A stretch of 64,000 bases of DNA from Duganella rivi. GTDB taxonomy: Bacteria; Pseudomonadota; Gammaproteobacteria; Burkholderiales; Burkholderiaceae_D. Location: contig NZ_WWCK01000004.1 in NCBI RefSeq assembly GCF_009857435.1, forward strand, positions 682,001-746,000, read 5' to 3'. Under the pieces are notes generated by a model. It was not told the DNA's origin and searched no databases. It saw only the letters and a list, made by a program, of their open reading frames with translations. Positions within the stretch are counted from its first letter, which is position 1. Each line of letters opens with the position of its first letter. The translations under genes and the position numbers were made by a program. Of this stretch, positions 61,585 to 64,000 are shown piece by piece.

Positions 61585-63246
61585 ATGAAACTCAACAACC
61601 TCAAGGTAGGCACCCAGCTGGGACTCGGTTTTGGCGCTGTGCTGGTCATGCTGGCGATCACTATCGGCCAAAGCATCTACAGTCAAAGCGAACTGGCCGA
61701 AAACACCAACGACATCGTCAACGTTACCTACCCGAAAGTGCTGCAAGCGCAGACCATCATGAATCACAACAACAAGATTGCGCGCTCGCTGCGCAATGCC
61801 TTGCTGATTCGTGACGATGCCAAGGCCGCCAAGGAAATGGCCGTCATCATGGAAAAGCGCAAGGAAAACGACACGGCCATGAAAAAACTGGACGAAATGG
61901 TTCAGTCCAGCAAAGGGCGAGAATTGTTCGATGCCGTGCAAGCGGCGCGCACGCCGTTCAACGCTTCGCTGGACGAAGTGATGCGCCTGCGCCGTGAAGG
62001 CGATATCGACGGCGCCATCGATGAAATGCTGGGCAAAATGCGCGGCCTGCAACTGGCTTATATGGGCGCCATCGACACCTTGATCGCGCATCAAAACGCC
62101 AACATGGAACAAGCCCGCGCCAGCGCGGAAGCAACCTATGTGCAGTCGCGCAATCTGGCTATCCTGCTGGGCTTGGCGGCGCTGGCGCTCGGTGCCGGCC
62201 TGGCGTGGCTGATTTCGCGCCAGTTGCTGCGTCAACTGGGCGGCGAGCCGAACGACGTGGCCGCCATCGCCGGCAAAATTGCCGGCGGTGACCTCGCGGT
62301 GCCGATCACCCTGCGCAGCGGCGACCAGCGCAGCCTGCTGTTTGCAATTCAAGGCATGCGCGACAGCCTGTCTGATATCGTCGGCCAAGTGCGCAGCGGC
62401 GCGGATTCCATCGTCACCGCAGCCACCGAGATCGCTTCCGGCAATATGGATCTGTCCTCGCGCACCGAACAGCAAGCCGGCTCGCTGGAAGAGACCGCTT
62501 CCTCGATGGAAGAACTGACCGCCACCGTCAAGCAAAACACCGAGAACGCGCGGCAAGCCAACACGCTGGCGCAAAACGCTTCCGACATCGCGGTGCAAGG
62601 CGGCGCAGTGGTCGCCAACGTGGTGCAGACCATGGATGCGATCAACGAATCGGCCAAGAAAATTGTGGACATCATCGGCGTGATTGACGGCATCGCGTTC
62701 CAGACCAACATTCTGGCCCTGAATGCAGCAGTGGAAGCAGCACGCGCCGGCGAGCAAGGCCGTGGCTTTGCGGTGGTGGCGTCGGAAGTACGCACGCTGG
62801 CGCAGCGCTCGGCGGAAGCGGCCAAGGAAATCAAGAAGCTGATCGACGACTCGGTCGGCAAAGTCGGCGCCGGCACGCAGCTGGTGAGCGAAGCCGGTGC
62901 GACGATGGAGAAAATCGTCGCCGCCGTGCAGTCGGTCACGGCCATCATGAGCGAGATCAGCACCGCCAACAACGAGCAGGAAGCCGGTATCGAGCAGATC
63001 AACCACGCGATTGCCGAGATGGACACGGTCACGCAGCAAAACGCCGCTCTGGTTGAAGAAGCGGCCGCAGCGGCGGAAGCCCAGCAAGACCAAGCGCACC
63101 AGCTGGTGCAATTGGTGGGCGTGTTCAAACTGGCGTCCGACCAGTCGCATCAAGCCACCGCCCCGGCCGCGCCGGCTGGGCAGCGCAAGAGAGCGCAACT
63201 GTCGCTGGTCGCCCCGCGCCGGAGAGGCGGCCTCGCCGCGGCCTAA
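61585..63246 (+). CDS. methyl-accepting chemotaxis protein
   Basis: 553 residues: membrane segment about 12-30, 4-helix-bundle periplasmic domain (about 33-188), second segment (about 190-212), HAMP, and the signalling domain with hairpin tip [24 protein letters not shown] sequence and methylation helices ([20 protein letters not shown]). No C-terminal NWETF tether. A Tsr/Tar-class receptor feeding CheA. The ligand is unknown. Convergent with another receptor whose stop codon overlaps its own. Confidence 0.96.
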   Translation: MKLNNLKVGTQLGLGFGAVLVMLAITIGQSIYSQSELAENTNDIVNVTYPKVLQAQTIMNHNNKIARSLRNALLIRDDAKAAKEMAVIMEKRKENDTAMKKLDEMVQSSKGRELFDAVQAARTPFNASLDEVMRLRREGDIDGAIDEMLGKMRGLQLAYMGAIDTLIAHQNANMEQARASAEATYVQSRNLAILLGLAALALGAGLAWLISRQLLRQLGGEPNDVAAIAGKIAGGDLAVPITLRSGDQRSLLFAIQGMRDSLSDIVGQVRSGADSIVTAATEIASGNMDLSSRTEQQAGSLEETASSMEELTATVKQNTENARQANTLAQNASDIAVQGGAVVANVVQTMDAINESAKKIVDIIGVIDGIAFQTNILALNAAVEAARAGEQGRGFAVVASEVRTLAQRSAEAAKEIKKLIDDSVGKVGAGTQLVSEAGATMEKIVAAVQSVTAIMSEISTANNEQEAGIEQINHAIAEMDTVTQQNAALVEEAAAAAEAQQDQAHQLVQLVGVFKLASDQSHQATAPAAPAGQRKRAQLSLVAPRRRGGLAAA

Positions 63247-64000
63247 CGCAGCCGGAACACCTTCACCGCCTCCGCCAGCCGCCCGGCCTGCTCTTGCAGG
63301 GCGCCGGCTGCTGCGGCGGCTTGTTCCACCAGCGCCGCGTTCTGCTGCGTTGCGCTGTCGATGGTGCCGATGGCTTGATTCACTTGATCGATGCCCATCT
63401 CCTGCTCGCGGCTGGCCGAGGCAATCTCGCCGACAATGGCCGTCACGCGCTGGATGCTGGCGACGATTTCCTCCATGGTGCCGCCGGCCTGCCCCACCAG
63501 CGCACTGCCCTCCGCCACTTGGGCGGCCGAAGCCTCGATCAATTGCCGCACCTCCTTGGCCGCCGCATCAGCCCGCTGCGCAAGGCTGCGCACCTCCGAC
63601 GCCACCACCGCGAAGCCGCGCCCCTGCTCGCCCGCCCTCGCCGCCTCCACCGCTGCATTCAAGGCCAGGATATTGGTCTGAAACGCAATGCCCTCAATCA
63701 CGGAAATGATGTCGACGATCTTCTGCGATGCAGCGTTGATGCCGCCCATGGTCTCCACCACCTGCGCCATCACCGTGCCGCCGCGCGTGGCTACTTGCGC
63801 TGCCGATGAGGCCAGCTGATTGGCCTCGCCCGCGTTACTGGAATTCTGCCGCACGGCCGAGGTCATCTCTTCCATCGAGGACGCGGTCTCCTCCAGCGAA
63901 CTCGCCTGCTCCTCGGTGCGCGATGACAGATCGAGATTGCCGGTCGCAATTTCGCCCGAGGCCAGCGCGATCGCATCCGTCCCGGTGCGCACCTGGCTGA
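63243..64000 (-). CDS. methyl-accepting chemotaxis protein, C-terminal part (runs off window)
   Basis: 252 codons are visible; the frame is open to the window edge, so the N-terminal sensory part is missing. Signalling domain with [20 protein letters not shown], hairpin tip [13 protein letters not shown] and a final helix ending VKVFRLR. Very similar to the adjacent receptor in this domain. The TAG stop (63245-63243) overlaps the TAA of the convergent receptor. Confidence 0.95.
   Translation of the reverse strand, partial: SQVRTGTDAIALASGEIATGNLDLSSRTEEQASSLEETASSMEEMTSAVRQNSSNAGEANQLASSAAQVATRGGTVMAQVVETMGGINAASQKIVDIISVIEGIAFQTNILALNAAVEAARAGEQGRGFAVVASEVRSLAQRADAAAKEVRQLIEASAAQVAEGSALVGQAGGTMEEIVASIQRVTAIVGEIASASREQEMGIDQVNQAIGTIDSATQQNAALVEQAAAAAGALQEQAGRLAEAVKVFRLR

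Overview
The window is a GC-rich Gram-negative chromosome segment. Gene content and order (ubiD, the ribBA-ribH-nusB block, a minor-pilin/PilY1 operon, ybgC-tolQRAB-pal-cpoB followed by tRNA-Lys, cstA-ybdD, a PEP-CTERM protein, many c-di-GMP enzymes) suggest a betaproteobacterium of the Burkholderiales, most likely Oxalobacteraceae (Massilia/Duganella/Janthinobacterium-like). The taxon is inferred from gene content; nothing was searched.

Layout. 1-2260: an accessory module of an AAA+ ATPase and the N-terminal part of a subtilisin-type (S8-like) protein, overlapping by ATGA, with a LexA-like box upstream, ending at tRNA-Ser(UGA). 2312-7822: signal transduction on the minus strand (PAS-GGDEF-EAL protein, HDOD protein, NarL-type regulator and Cache-domain kinase). 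7985-10304: cstA-ybdD with terminator. 10347-12969: a tightly coupled three-gene operon (ThiF/E1-like enzyme, nitroreductase-like protein, membrane-anchored hexapeptide acyltransferase). 13035-14081: PEP-CTERM protein behind a near-consensus sigma-54 promoter. 14087-18870: AraC/GlxA-type regulator divergent from a TonB-dependent receptor, then a GT1-like glycosyltransferase. 19003-23942: hybrid kinase plus receiver-GGDEF-EAL effector. 23883-28539 (minus): dnaX-ybaB-recR-CoA-transferase. 28645-33055: secreted protein, SRP RNA, ubiD, lytic transglycosylase with a long leader, and an anchored protein that seems to use an ATC start. 33178-38548 (minus): riboflavin genes and nusB, interrupted by a cytochrome c and an unknown secreted protein. 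38604-43558 (minus): pilV-pilW-pilX-pilY1-pilE-fimT. 43652-45596: nrdR, and glyA behind a ZTP (pfl) riboswitch. 45790-51995: ydfG and the full ybgC-tol-pal-cpoB cluster. 52053-57381: three identical tRNA-Lys(UUU) genes; between the second and third lie a solitary ParA, a glycine-zipper protein with a downstream partner, and small membrane proteins. 57427-64000: Suv3-like helicase, YigZ, DUF418 protein and two convergent chemoreceptors, the last cut by the window edge.

The best candidates for little-described biology are: the possibly SOS-controlled AAA+/S8 module (1-1960); the ThiF/nitroreductase/acyltransferase operon (10347-12969); the ParA/glycine-zipper cassette between identical tRNA-Lys genes (52234-57305); the long leader of the lytic transglycosylase (31111-31404); and the sigma-54-driven PEP-CTERM gene.
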